Positions 1 to 11,370 of a DNA stretch of 64,000 nucleotides are shown here, piece by piece. The notes beneath the pieces are model-generated. The model worked only from the letters and a program-made list of their open reading frames with translations, ran no database searches and was not told where the DNA came from. Numbering within the stretch: position 1 is the first letter of the stretch; each line of letters starts with the position of its first letter. The stretch comes from Capillidium heterosporum (taxonomy: Eukaryota; Entomophthoromycota; Entomophthoromycetes; Entomophthorales; Capillidiaceae): the NCBI GenBank assembly GCA_016630905.1, contig WBMQ01000013.1, forward strand, positions 1,240,001 through 1,304,000, in the 5' to 3' direction. Position numbers and translations under genes: made by a program.

Positions 1-1
1 T

Positions 2-1928
2 AGCTCATATAGTAGTCCCTATAGGGTAAAAATATTGTATGCTTTGACTTTTTATTAATATATTTTAGGCAGTAGATAGTGAGAACAGCATGTTTCAAAA
101 TTTATTAGATAGGAGCCTAAAGGTGAATACTAGTCTATCGTTGTTAGGCGGTACCGATACCAACAGTTTCAAAGTTAAAGTTAGGGAGATAAGCCTATCC
201 AACATCAATCTGCAACTTCTATTCGAAAAATTATATCAACCCGATTCAAACACCAGTCCATGTTTTTGGTTAGACAGTAACGGCACCGAAAAAGATCTGA
301 AGAGTTACCTAGGTAGACCCAAGTTCAGCTTACAGTATTTTTTGAACAACGATCAGTTAATCCTCAAGCATATCGACTCCAACTTCAACTTGATTGACAA
401 ATGTTTCAACGAGTTTGATTTCTTCAGTTGGTTTTCCAAGCTTTTCGATGTATTGAAATTAAAGGTCAACGAGGGTGGTGATGGTAAGGATGGAGGTTTT
501 GTAGGAGGTTTCTTAGGGTATCTGAGCTACGAGATGAAGGTAAAATCGTTACCAAAGTTGAACCGGCCTAAGCAGTTCAATAACTACTCTGACGCTCAGT
601 TCGGATTCGTCGACCAGCTGATCGCCTACGACCACAGCACAAACAAACTCAAAATTATCGGAGTTATCAATGAAGATTTACTAGATTTTAGCGACGTCAG
701 TTGGAACACTTTCAATTTCAACGACTGCCTTCAACTCCTACCCAAGGTTTTAGGCTGTACGGAAGAGAGCTTTGACGCTTTCTTCAATCAGGTAGACGAG
801 ACTTGTAAGCAACTGTTTATAGGCGATAACCTTGATGGAGCTACGATGAATAATGAAAGAGAATTCGAAGATCTGAGCTTAGACCTGAGTCTGAAGAGAT
901 TTAAAGGGGATTTATCTGATGAAGAATACCTCGCCACTATAAAAGACGTTAAACGTTACATAACGGAAGGAGAGAGCTACGAGATCTGCCTAACGACTCA
1001 GTACCGCTCCAAAGTCTTTGCACCAACTTTAAAGGACCGAACCTTCGAACTGTACAAGCAGCTGCGTAAATTCAACAAGGCGTCCTACTCGAGCTACCTC
1101 AAGTTTTCTGACGTACATGTACTCTCTACCTCACCAGAAAGATTCTTCAAAGTCAGTGACGGCAGTCGTAGCAACAGGGTATCTATGAAACCGATAAAAG
1201 GCACCTTGAAGAAGGTTCTACCAAGCCTAGAGGACCTGAATTGCAAACTTAGGATGCAGGCAATCTTCAATCAAAATTTAAAGTTGATCAACACTTTGCA
1301 GAACGACTTGAAGCAGAGGGCTGAAAATCTGATGGTAATTTTTAAAATACTTTGCACTGTAACTTTGTTACTAACTTACTTTTGCTAGATAGTAGACCTT
1401 ATTCGAAACGACTTACATCAGGTCAGTGATCCCTCAACCGTTCAAGTACCTCAACTCATGCAGGTGGAGACCTTTAGTACGGTCCACCAACTTGTTACCA
1501 CTATAGAATCCCAGCTCCTGCCCAAGTACAACGGCGTCGATCTACTCAAGTTCTGCTTCCCACCCGGATCTATGACAGGAGCCCCTAAGTTGCGAACTGT
1601 ACAGCTATTGGAAGAGTTGGAACCTAGGAACCGAGGTATCTACTCGGGCTGTTTAGGTTATTTTTCATTGGATGGGAATGCCGACTTTAACGTCGTCATT
1701 AGAACAGTAACCGTTCAAGGTGTTGGTAATAGGGATGAGGGTGAGGATGGAAGTGGGGATAAGGTAGATAACGAGCAGGATAGGTGGAGGCATGGAGTTC
1801 AATTTTCGGCTGGGGCTGGTGGTGCCATCATCGATCTATCGGATGACTTAGAGGAGTTGGATGAAATGAAGTTGAAATTGAACGCTACTTTGCCTAGGTA
1901 CCCTATTTTTAGTTTACAATTGTATTAA
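2..1928 (+). CDS. ABZ1: 4-amino-4-deoxychorismate synthase, PabB-type part (5' end outside window)
   Basis: This is the chorismate-binding half of para-aminobenzoate (folate pathway) synthase, which aminates chorismate in the cytosol. The motif PIKGT is visible in 'SMKPIKGTLKK'; the Lys there is characteristic of PabB, whereas anthranilate synthase has PIAGT at this place. Downstream are 'ENLM|IVDLIRNDL', 'PPGSMTGAPK' and 'GIYSGCLGYFS', all family hallmarks. An intron at 1335-1388 (GTAATT...ACTAAC...CTAG) joins ENLM to IVDLIRNDL in frame. A second likely intron at 26-68 joins an upstream exon in frame, so the ATG at 90 is probably internal; fungal enzymes usually carry an N-terminal PabA glutaminase domain, which would lie before the window. 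Family call is firm; the 5' boundary is not. Confidence 0.88.
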
Positions 1929-2981
1929 CTTTATATTTTTAGGGTCGCTAGCTTCTTGAATACGATCTGAGTGTTTTGGATTTTAACTCGGTATAAATTG
2001 ATAAAGTTTAATTTATTTCCTATCTGATATTTACAGATCTATTTTTATGGGGTTTTGTTTAAAGTTGAGTTCAAGTTTATTTTATGGCGATATATAGCAA
2101 GTTATATTTTAAACTTAGAACAATAAAGACGCATGCAATTTCGGCGCATCCTACTTTGAAAATTAGTAGTTTATATCTATAGTTATCTATTGTCAGATAT
2201 GTATACTTTTAAGGTTAGAAATTTCAAAGTGCAGGACTATTATCTACCTTTTAGAAGTCTTTTTTAGTGACCTTCATCTTGTATAAATTCGGTACAAGCA
2301 AATGGCATGTATGTAATCTTAAACTTTCATTCAAGGTCAGCACTAAATTCTTTGAAATTTGACCAAATTTTGAAGCTAAACTTATAGAAACCACTTATCA
2401 ATACTATCATTTTATCAGTCCTAATTAATCGCCAAGTCAACTTCATCAGTATCCATCTATATTTGAAGATCCTACCAATGTTAATGAAAGCCCAGTTATA
2501 TCGATTTTTATAAACTTTATATTTTCATCACCTATTTTAATCAATTGAATCGAATGTATATTAACCAGATTATATATTAGTAATAAATTAGAATGTATTG
2601 AGAGTTTTCAAAACTTCTTTGTAGTAAAAAAGTAAAAATGTTTATATAGAATAACTAGAAATTCTGCGGATACTGATACTATAAAACTTATAAAAGTCGC
2701 CTTATATTCGTAGCTGACATATCTATAAAAGTAAAATCATCTCTAAACTAGTTTAGAAAACTGTTCCATTACTCAGACTATTCATGTCCAATTCCTAATT
2801 GAAATTGGCAAACTTTTAGGATAACTATCCGAAATATATAGATGGTAGGAACTAGCTTAATTTAAGACTACTTATATAGTAACATTAAATACATTGCTAT
2901 TTCAACAGATTGAAATGGTATCCTTGCTTTCAATATCAATTTTATGTATGAAATTTTAATCATGATTGCTTAATTTTGGTA
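1929..2981. other. intergenic, nothing recognised
   Basis: AT-rich sequence between the pabB-type gene and the first duplication unit. I see no conserved ORF, RNA gene or clear repeat. Confidence 0.6.
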
Positions 2982-3242
2982 GAATGGATATATATGAGTG
3001 TGCAAAAATTGCTACTAATCTTTGTCTAAACAATTGTTATGATACAGTCAAATCCATAAAGATGAAAAAAGACGGACAGTCCGATATTTTCATAGTACTT
3101 TCATGTTATCGACAGATATGAAGGGTCATATCCAAGTTTTTCATGTGATGGAGGTTGAAAATGACATTCGTATAAATTAGAATAAAACTGAAATACTATT
3201 AGAAGTTTACCATGTAAATGTAGAAAGCTCATATCAAATTTA

Positions 3243-4025
3243 TTATATAAAGTTTTTGGACCTACAGTTGTTGAAATCCTTACAGCTAAACTCGTCGTAG
3301 ACATAATTGGAAATTTCATCTCGATCATAATCCTCTGTTATAATATCCTCTGGATCGCCACCTACTGCTTTAGTGATATCTACTAACGACGGGAAGACAG
3401 CAAAGTTATTGGGTCGAAACTCGTACAACAGCTCCTCACTATCAGGTGAAATTACAAACGTGCCTCCTAACTGTTTAGCATCACCCTTGGAAGTATCACC
3501 TATATCCTTTACTTTCATTATAAAGTCTTCAATCTTTTGGATGCGTCTAGAATAGGCTTCCATTAAAAGCTGAGCCATTGTTAGTTTAGCTAGGCCGGCC
3601 TTCTTGTAAACTTGACGCTGAGGATCAACCAAGATATCCCACTTCCAGTACCCGCTACTGACGAAATCTTTGAGGTCGATATCTTCGAAAGCTACTCCTA
3701 CTATCTTGACATTCTGCTTAACTAAAACATTTTCCAATCGGAATAGGTTTTTGGCTTCGAATCTACATAAGCAGCAACCTAAGCGGGGCAGAACTTTAAG
3801 GATTATAGTTTGGTTTTTCCACTTTTCACTTAGGAGTATCGAGTCCCCATCGGGCTCTTGGACTACCAAGTTGTCGAATATACTCTTGTCCCTACGCTTG
3901 CAACTTTTTCCCAACTTTAAAATGTTGGGCTTCCACTTCTGCTTGTCCTTAGATTCGGCTTGGTCAACGTTGAAGCTGATGCTGGCACTCTTTCGAATTG
4001 AAAATGAAAATCCTTCTTGTGACAT
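3243..4025 (-). CDS. AhpC/TSA-like (PRXL2/FAM213-type) thioredoxin-fold protein, copy 1
   Basis: A 260-residue intronless protein. The central part (about residues 60-200) reads like the AhpC/TSA antioxidant family related to PRXL2: a 'KNQTIILKVLPRLGCCLCRFEAKNL' -type stretch with Cys-Cys-x-Cys after a beta strand, followed by 'VGVAFEDIDLKDF' and 'ILVDPQRQVYKKAGL', which matches the peroxiredoxin-like pattern of substrate loop and strand. No signal peptide or membrane segment is visible, so it is likely cytosolic. The start MSQEGFSFSIRK is shared with copy 2. A TATA box lies about 45 bp upstream. Actual redox activity is inferred from the family; substrate unknown. Confidence 0.75.
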   Translation of the reverse strand: MSQEGFSFSIRKSASISFNVDQAESKDKQKWKPNILKLGKSCKRRDKSIFDNLVVQEPDGDSILLSEKWKNQTIILKVLPRLGCCLCRFEAKNLFRLENVLVKQNVKIVGVAFEDIDLKDFVSSGYWKWDILVDPQRQVYKKAGLAKLTMAQLLMEAYSRRIQKIEDFIMKVKDIGDTSKGDAKQLGGTFVISPDSEELLYEFRPNNFAVFPSLVDITKAVGGDPEDIITEDYDRDEISNYVYDEFSCKDFNNCRSKNFI

Positions 4026-4067
4026 TGGTAAAATTTGAATATAAGATGGTAGGAAAGTCCTACCTAA

Positions 4068-4076
4068 GCTTTTATA
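4068..4076 (-). promoter_or_regulatory. TATA box of peroxiredoxin-like copy 1
   Basis: TATAAAAGC on the minus strand about 45 bp upstream of the ATG, conserved in position in copy 2. Confidence 0.6.
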
Positions 4077-4117
4077 GTGTCTATTTTTAAACAGCTTAGT
4101 CCATCAATTTACTATAT

Positions 4118-4290
4118 GGGTTGAAACGTTTGTATAGTGCATTTTCATTAAATATTTCCAACTCTGGCATTTGCTTTAAATTGAATCAATGGCCAATGTT
4201 TCTAAAATGATAGGTATTGAATCGATTTTGCAAGTAAATTGCTGAGTGGAAACCATTTAATGAAAATGTTCTACACTAAGGTTTTAACCC
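4118..4290. mobile_element. MITE-like inverted-repeat element (173 bp)
   Basis: The ends form 36-bp terminal inverted repeats (4118-4153 and 4255-4290) that match at 30 of 36 positions, starting GGGTT and ending in a perfect CATTTTCATTAAAT block. The interior is also imperfectly self-complementary, so the whole element can fold back. It sits inside TATAT/ATATA sequence, consistent with a TA-type or ATAT target duplication. The paralogous site in duplication unit 2 (near 5990) lacks it, giving an empty site. No coding capacity, so non-autonomous; superfamily not determined. Confidence 0.75.
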
Positions 4291-4382
4291 ATATAGAGGT
4301 TTAGCGTGGGTTGGACGTAGATGACTTGGATCTATTGCTTTAAAAGGAAGATCTAGGTGGGTTTTGTTTTGATTAGCCTTCA

Positions 4383-4835
4383 ACTTGCGGAATCCAAAAT
4401 TATGAAATACGCTGGCAGTAATAAATCAATTTCCCAATATATTAGTTTAGTATCGAATAGGACATATACTTAAAGCATCTATAATAAGTAATATATTTAT
4501 TTGGCTAGTTTACATACTAACTATATACTAGATCGATAATGGGCAAGTCAATGACCACTAACTAGTTGGAAAATATCAGGCACCGTTAGGCACTATGTTA
4601 CTTTTATAGTAGTATAATACACTTGACTTCCAATCTTTTTAATTTAAAGTTTGTATTGTAATTTTTGAAATGAAAATTTCAATGTTATCAAGAATTGAAC
4701 AAAAGCTACAGAGTTCCTATCACTCAAATAGAGATCTACGATCTTATGTGAGATAACCACATTATAAATATTATATATTTTCAAAATTGATATTTTTTAT
4801 AATCCATGGCTGCCCATAACCCATCTATACGAAAC
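4383..4835. other. intergenic between duplication units
   Basis: AT-rich spacer with no recognised element. Confidence 0.55.
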
Positions 4836-5098
4836 GAATAGATGAATGTGAGTGCAAGGAAAAGTTGCAAGTCTTTGTTCAAGTGATTCTCATTATACAG
4901 CTTGGTCCACATTAAATATGGGAAAGGACGGACAGTCCGATCTTTTTCAAAATATATTTATGTTAGCTACTAGCCTAAAAATTTGTATCCATGCTTCTCA
5001 TGTGATAAAGATAGAAAATGACATTCCTCTAAATTGAGAACAAAACCGAACTTCTAGTAGAAGCCTACCATTAGAAACAGAAAAAGATACTAGGTTTA

Positions 5099-5881
5099 TT
5101 ATATAAAATTCTTAGACCTACAGTTGTTAAAGTCCTTACAACTGAACTCATCGTAGATGTAATTGGAAATTTCATCTCGATCATAATCCTCTGTTATAAT
5201 ATCCTCTGGATCACCACCCACTGCTTTGGTAATATCCACCAATGACGGGAACATAGCCAAGTTACTAGGTCGAAATTCATACAACAGTTCGTCACTATCA
5301 GGTGAAATTACAAATGTACCTCCCAACTGTTTGGCATCCCCTTTAGATGTATCGTCGATCTTTTTGATCTTCATTATGAAGTCGTCGATTTTTTGGATAC
5401 GTCTCGAGTATGCTTCCATCAAGAACTGGGTCACCGTAAGTTTAGCTAATCCAGCTTTCTTGTAAACTTGACGTTGAGGATCAACCAAGATATCCCACTT
5501 CCAGTACCCATTGCTGACGAAATCTTTAAGGTCAATGTCTTCAAAGGCTACCCCTACTATCTTTACGTTTTGTTTCTCCAAGACAGTCTCCAACCTGAAT
5601 AAGTTCTTGGCTTCGAACCTACATATGCAGCAACCTAAGCGGGGCATAACTTTCAAGATAACGGTTTGATTTTTCCATTTCTCACTGAGGAGTACCGGTT
5701 TACCATCGGCTTCTTGGACTGTAAGGTTGGCGAATATACTCTTGTCTTTACGTTTACGACTTTTGCCTAGTTTGAGGATATTGGGCTTCCACTTCTGCTT
5801 GTCTTTAGGTCCGACTTCTTCGACATTAGCGTTGATGTTGGAATTCTTGCGAATTGAAAACGAAAATCCTTCTTGCACCAT
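5099..5881 (-). CDS. AhpC/TSA-like (PRXL2/FAM213-type) thioredoxin-fold protein, copy 2
   Basis: Paralogue of the gene at 3243-4025, also exactly 260 residues if started at MVQEGFSFSIRK, the start that aligns with copy 1; an in-frame ATG 14 codons upstream exists but is not conserved. The Cys motif is kept as 'RLGCCICRFEA', and 'VGVAFEDIDLKDF' and the C-terminal 'DEFSCKDFNNCRSKNFI' are nearly unchanged. Most differences from copy 1 lie in the first 70 residues and around the 'QKIDDFIMKIKKIDD' segment. Both copies are intact, so the duplicate seems selected rather than decaying. Confidence 0.75.
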   Translation of the reverse strand: MVQEGFSFSIRKNSNINANVEEVGPKDKQKWKPNILKLGKSRKRKDKSIFANLTVQEADGKPVLLSEKWKNQTVILKVMPRLGCCICRFEAKNLFRLETVLEKQNVKIVGVAFEDIDLKDFVSNGYWKWDILVDPQRQVYKKAGLAKLTVTQFLMEAYSRRIQKIDDFIMKIKKIDDTSKGDAKQLGGTFVISPDSDELLYEFRPSNLAMFPSLVDITKAVGGDPEDIITEDYDRDEISNYIYDEFSCKDFNNCRSKNFI

Positions 5882-5923
5882 AGCTGAAATTTGAAATGAA
5901 AGTGGTAGAGAAGTCCTTTCCAA

Positions 5924-5932
5924 GCTTTTATA
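5924..5932 (-). promoter_or_regulatory. TATA box of peroxiredoxin-like copy 2
   Basis: TATAAAAGC on the minus strand, 43-51 bp before the chosen ATG. It supports the downstream start (MVQEGF), because the upstream ATG at 5923 would abut the TATA box. Confidence 0.6.
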
Positions 5933-6073
5933 GTAGGATGAAAAAACTGCCAGACCTTTGTAAATAGTTTAGTCCACAATTTACTATATATAGGTTTAGG
6001 TTATGCCATACTTAGATGACTTGTCCATACCGCTTCAAAAAGAAAGTCTAGGTGGATTCTGTTTTGAACTAAT

Positions 6074-7614
6074 TGGATAGTTGTCAAAGTTGGTAGTTTT
6101 CGTCTAGGATTAAGTTGTCCGACTAGGTAACTTATCTAATCCTATATAGTAATATGTGAAAAAGTAACTCCTTCAAGTAAAGTAGTTTGCGCTTGTAGGG
6201 TTGCAATATCTACTTTGGGCTGTGGTATGAAGTTTCAAACACCAACTCAAACAATTTTACTTAAAGTGTTAGCAGGTTGGGTTGATACGATGTCTAATTG
6301 GTCTATATTGAGGATCCTATTGACATCGACCTGCTTATCTATATAATAAAGGCATTTTTGAGTCGGTGACTTGCATTTATCAAATTTAATGAATGGCAGT
6401 AGAATTTGGAAAGGTGTGTTGATCACGTTAGCTATAATGTCGCACCATTTATATTGGTTATTGACAAGTCGCTAAAAAATTTCAGATTTATTTATTTCTC
6501 CGAAATCCAAATATAAATTTCGAGTACCTAGAACTTGAAAAAGTGTATAGGATTAAGTTAGTTATGGGCAAGTCCTACAGCTTTGCAAATAAAGTACCGT
6601 TGGTACCGAGTTAGTTGTACTAGCTTATTGGTGCAAATCTTGGCTTGTATCATCAGTATATAAGCTGTGGTATTTGGTAGATAGGTAAGGTGCCATAATT
6701 TTAGATTGAAAATGGCAACTGAATATCCTCGTTAGAAATTGAATGTTTTCTAGCATAAAACGATAAGATAAATATAGCTAGTAAGTAAAAAATAGCATCG
6801 GTTCCATTGCGATATAGATTAGCGATAAATATATCTCTGCATTCAATAAAATTTTGATATGCTTACTAGCCTATATAGCCAAAGTAAAAAACTATCAATC
6901 TCAAATGAGTTGAGCCCACTTTCATATGTAAATTGATGAGATAGTTTTGAATTATTGATTAGGAATCAAGTTTTGTTAATCTATCTAATGCTGAAAGTTT
7001 GTGACCCCAATATTGATATCAATAATTCTGTCTTGTATTGAAATATAGTTTAATAAGCCAGTTCTAAAATAAAAAATTCAATAGATATGATCTTCAATTT
7101 AGCTTTGATTATTAAAATCTATAGTAAAGAGTAATATTGAACAATAGCTTCAAAGAGTTATTGCCATCAAACGCAAGTCCGTCTCAAAGTCCCCTCTTAC
7201 AAAAAAGAGCTTCAAGCTTATTTTCTTAAAGGTAATGTATATAATATTTGTGGTGAAGCCATAGTATGAAAGTGTTTTTGTCTAATCTGTAAAAATCCTT
7301 ACCTTTTTGTTGTCAACATATATATCCACCTAGAAATCCACCACAGCCAAAAATATCTGCTTTTATAGAAATTATATACTCTACATGTTGGTACAGCTTT
7401 ACCTGTGAATGTAGGTTTACGTAGCATTTAAAGGCTGAAAATAATATTGGATCGGATATTTTAGATGTTAAGGTATCAATTCCAATTAAGAATAAGCGTG
7501 TGATAGTATAGTGCTCTAAAAACTATCAAATAGATACATCAAGCCATAGATCTATACAATGGCATTTCGAACACTGCCATATATATGTACTAAATTTAAT
7601 CATATATACATCCT
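6074..7614. other. intergenic, nothing recognised
   Basis: About 1.5 kb of AT-rich sequence with many in-frame stops in all frames; no ORF with family features and no clear repeat. Confidence 0.55.
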
Positions 7615-8047
7615 TCAAGTAGATCCTACACTGCGCCACATTTGGAACTAAAAAAGCAGCCTTCAATTCATAGCTTAGAAGCTCCAAACAACACTCAAGG
7701 ACTTGCATTATTGGATGAAAATGCGTCCCTACTGGAATTACCTAGATGTACTAAAGATGATTTTTATATTTTCAAATGCCCCTATCCTTCTTGCGACAAA
7801 ACCTACAAGTATTCCAAACATATAAAGTCACACTTGGAAACTCATGGTCCTGCGACAAATACTCACAAATTAACTAGTCATATATTGCTAACTGAAAATT
7901 TCATTCTTAGATTGGAATTTATCATTGTTAAAATAAACTAGATGTACTAAGAGACTTACATGTATTTAAATGTCCCTCATCCCTCTTGTTACAAATCCTA
8001 TCGATATCCCAGCCACATAAAGCTACACTTGATGGCCATGTCTGTAT
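7615..8047 (+). pseudogene. C2H2 zinc-finger gene remnant with a decayed tandem copy
   Basis: The frame 7615-7941 has no ATG but encodes one good C2H2 finger, 'FKCPYPSCDKTYKYSKHI' followed by KSHLETH (C-x4-C-x12-H-x3-H). About 200 bp further on, 7936-8047 repeats the same DNA (AGATGTACTAA...CACATAAAGCTACACTTG) with stops and frame changes, so it no longer codes a finger. A still weaker echo may lie near 8180. The parent was probably a multi-finger DNA-binding protein. It could instead be one exon of a gene I cannot assemble; no convincing start or promoter is seen. Confidence 0.45.
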
Positions 8048-9566
8048 GATAGGTAGCTATAGTTTTGACATTACTGTACTGATTCTAATTAATTTTTGCT
8101 ATTAATTTGAAGCAGGGCGCTATTATAGCCTACTAAATGAGCTAAAGATGAATGAACTCGTTTTAAATGTTATTTTTCCTTCTTATTGGAAATACTGTAG
8201 CAACACTTTCTACTCAAAATGATCCCTCAAAAACCTACAATTCAACACCAAACAACCCTACATGATAATATCTCTCCCGTCTTAAATTGTTTGCCTATAG
8301 TAATGATTTTAAGTAATCTATAAAAATATACTATTCATGTTTAAAATATAGAGGCACTCTATAAAAGTTCTATTTTAAAGCGATCTATATAGCTTATCGA
8401 TAATCTAGCTACTATGTAGCTTTGTAAAGTTTATACTATCAATAAAGCTATTCACATCTTTATACTAAATCAATTTGTTACACCTATTAACACATGAATA
8501 TTAAATCTCACCTCTCTGATTTAAAGGATGTCAGAATTAATGAATTACTTTCAACTTCAACTGTCACTATAAGCATAAGTTACCGGATTTTCAAGGTGTA
8601 TGGTGAATGAAATGGGATATTAGCTTGATCTGTATCGTTTGTCTAAAAATATACTGACTTGGATGATTAGGTCAGGAGCTTGGATTTATTTTACGATTAC
8701 CTTTAACTTAGGTTATAGATGCTACCCCAAATATATTGTTAGATGCAACCTATGCTTTTATAAGATAAAAAGGACAAATTTCCAGTTAGATTACAACAAG
8801 AAGCAAGTTGTATGCTATTGTAGCTAATTTAACTTTATTTAAACAATATATATATGACTTTTTCTTTGATACTTTTAACAACGTCTCAAAGCATTTCGTA
8901 CTCAATCCAACTTTATTTTGACCGCCCAATGTGCTGGTTTACCTTTTTACTATCGGTACTTTTGTTGCAATTGAAGTATCTATGTGATTCAACCTACATC
9001 CATTTTTTTGATATTTTTTGCTACTTGATATCTAATATAAAACTTCAATTATTTAGCACCATCAAGGTTGGATTTCAATAGTAAAGAAATTAGGTTTACC
9101 ATCAAGAAAACCAAGCCAACATCAAGGACGGTATAGTGAAAACCCTTGGTCTAGTATTTCAAGTAGAGATACCGATCTACAAGATGGAATTAGTAATCGA
9201 ATTCGGTTGGCTAATCCATATACACGATTTGAATACTGTTGATTAAAATTGATACTCTATTCCGTTCGAAATCAATTGCAAAATTGAATTATTTCCTTTT
9301 CAAGGATTTGATCAAATAGTTTTTGACCAAAGTAATCGAAAAATCGAAATCTAGTTTCAACTTTACATAAATTCATGACTTTTACTGCCTTAGTCCGACG
9401 TATAAGATAGTCAACTTATGATTGAAAGAGGTCAGGTCAAAAACAGTAATCATATTCCTAGAGTTATTCATAAACTTGTTTTCGATTTACCAAATTGATA
9501 ATTCAACAACGATAAGGAGTGAGTCACAGTTAGTAAATCAACTAACCGCAAAGACAAAAGTAGGTG
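8048..9566. other. intergenic upstream of LYS9
   Basis: AT-rich. ORFs of 60-75 codons occur but have no family features, signal peptide or good starts, and I do not call them genes. Confidence 0.5.
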
Positions 9567-9575
9567 TATATAAAG
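9567..9575 (+). promoter_or_regulatory. TATA box of LYS9
   Basis: TATATAAAG 60 bp upstream of the ATG at 9635. This is the spacing seen before other genes here, and it supports 9635 over the ATGs at 9588 and 9594. Confidence 0.6.
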
Positions 9576-9634
9576 CTTCGACAGGCATGTCGATGAACTT
9601 TTTTATAGTTGTTAAAGTGAAGTTTTGGTAAATT

Positions 9635-11370
9635 ATGAGGCGAAAGGTAAGTTGTATATTTTTCGATAAAGCTAACTTCTTGATAATCTCTTATAGACAT
9701 ATCTTGCTGTTAGGTTCGGGTTACGTCGCCGGCCCATGTGTAGAGTACTTACTTCGAAGACCTGAAAACCACATCACCATAGGTGCTTTTCTAAATAACC
9801 AACCAAAACTTAACCATTCCCAATAGCCAGTTTTAGGTTAGAACGTGCCACCGACTTGGCCAATAAGTTTAATAGTGATAAGGTCCACGGTGCTCAAGTC
9901 GACGTTGACGACAGTGCCAGCTTGGACAACTTGGTAGCAAGATGTGACTTGGTCATCAGTCTAATACCCTATATCCACCACGCCAAAGTTATCCAGTCGG
10001 CCATTAGATACAAGAAGAATGTCGTTACCACTTCTTATGTCTCCCCAGCTATGTTGGAGTTGGACCAGGCGTAAGCTTTTATAATAAGAAAGGTTAATTG
10101 ATGGTTTTTAATTTAGTGCCAAGGATGCTGGTATCACCGTCATGAATGAAATCGGTTTAGATCCCGGTGTTGATCATATCTACGCATTAAAGACTATACG
10201 TGAAGTCCAACGCCAAGGTGGTAAAATTCTTAGCTTCCTAAGCTACTGCGGTGGATTACCAGCCCCTGAAGCTTCCAACAACCCTTTGGGATATAAATTT
10301 TCCTGGTCAAGCCGTGGTGTCTTGTTGGCTTTACGCAATTCGGCAAGGTATTTGGAGAATGGCAAGGTACAATTTAGAATTACATATATGTGTTGATATC
10401 TGCTGATATAGATCGTTGAGATTCCAGGTCCCGAACTTATGAAGTCAGTCAAGCCTATTCCAATTTATCCAGCCTTTGCTGTCGTCGGATACGCTAACCG
10501 GGACTCCTCGTTCTACAATGAACGTTATGAAATGCCAGAAGCTCATACCGTACTTCGGGGTAGTTTGCGTTACTCGGTAAAATTAGTTGTAAAATTATGG
10601 CTAAATATCTGGTTGTAGGTATTCCCTGGTTTTGTACAAGCTTTGGTAGATTTAGGGTTCTTGGATGAGTCACCCCAACCTTATCTAGCTGATGATGCAC
10701 CTGAGCTTTCATGGGTACTTATATTTGTAGTCATTTTTACTTACCTTTCGACTTTGCAGGCTCAAGTTTTAGCTAACCTTCTGGGTCAGCCCGAGTTGGC
10801 AGCTGATGAAAGGTATATAGAATTAGATTTAATGTATCCTTATGTATTTCTGTCTTTAAATTAGTAAATTGAAAGAAGCCGTTGCTATCAAAGCCAACTT
10901 GACCAACAACCCCCAACAACTCGATGCTTTCTTCCACGGTATGAAGTGGCTAGGCTTACTCGGCACCCAGACCCCCGCTACCAAGCGTGCTGGTAACCTT
11001 TTAGATAGTCTATGTGCCACATTAGAAGAAAAGATGGCCTACCAGCCTCACGAACGCGATATGGTCCTCTTACAGCACCGTTTCGAAGTTGAGTTGGCCG
11101 ATGGTACCAAGGTACACAACCTCTTTTAATATTATTTTAATTTGATAATAGCAAATCCGTACATCTACGTTATTGGAATACGGTACTCCTAATGGGTATT
11201 CAGCTATGGCCCGTACCGTAGGTGTCCCCTGTGGTATCGCTACCCAACTGGTCTTGGATGGAAAGTTGAACCAGAAGGGTGTACTAGCTCCTATGACTGA
11301 CGATATCAACTTGCCGATCTATGATGAGTTGGTCAAGGAGAACATCATATGTATTGAAGAGACTATTTAA
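9635..11370 (+). CDS. LYS9: saccharopine dehydrogenase (NADP+, L-glutamate-forming), saccharopine reductase
   Basis: Penultimate step of fungal lysine synthesis by the alpha-aminoadipate pathway, in the cytosol. The N-terminus '[18 protein letters not shown]' is the Rossmann dinucleotide site; '[19 protein letters not shown]', '[20 protein letters not shown]' and '[16 protein letters not shown]' are near-identical to the family. Eight introns: 9647-9696, 9783-9826, 10071-10116, 10367-10411, 10577-10618, 10715-10759, 10813-10864, 11112-11151. The first has a textbook GTAAGT...GCTAAC...TATAG form, but splicing it leaves M-R-R-K-T one nucleotide out of frame with I-L-L-L-G-S-G; dropping the T at 9700 (ACA TAT C to ACA ATC) restores a 456-residue protein. 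Alternatives are an ATG at 9588 with a weak GTGAAG splice site, or retention of the intron. Function is certain; the first codons are not. Confidence 0.93.

Larger units (their letters stand above)
2982..4382. repeat. tandem duplication unit 1 (peroxiredoxin-like gene plus flanks)
   Basis: This segment is similar to 4836-6073 along its whole length: about 250 bp of 3' flank (shared GACGGACAGTCCGAT), the complete gene, and about 300 bp of promoter side (shared TCTAGGTGG...TTCTGTTTTGA-like block). The main length difference is an inverted-repeat element at 4118-4290 found only in this unit. Confidence 0.85.
4836..6073. repeat. tandem duplication unit 2
   Basis: Second unit of the peroxiredoxin-like gene duplication, in the same orientation as unit 1, covering 3' flank, gene and promoter side. 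It lacks the inverted-repeat element present in unit 1. Confidence 0.85.

Noticed and set aside
8639-9081. Hydrophobic 60-75 codon ORFs
   Set aside because: They lack ATG context, promoter and family features, as expected of chance ORFs in AT-rich DNA.
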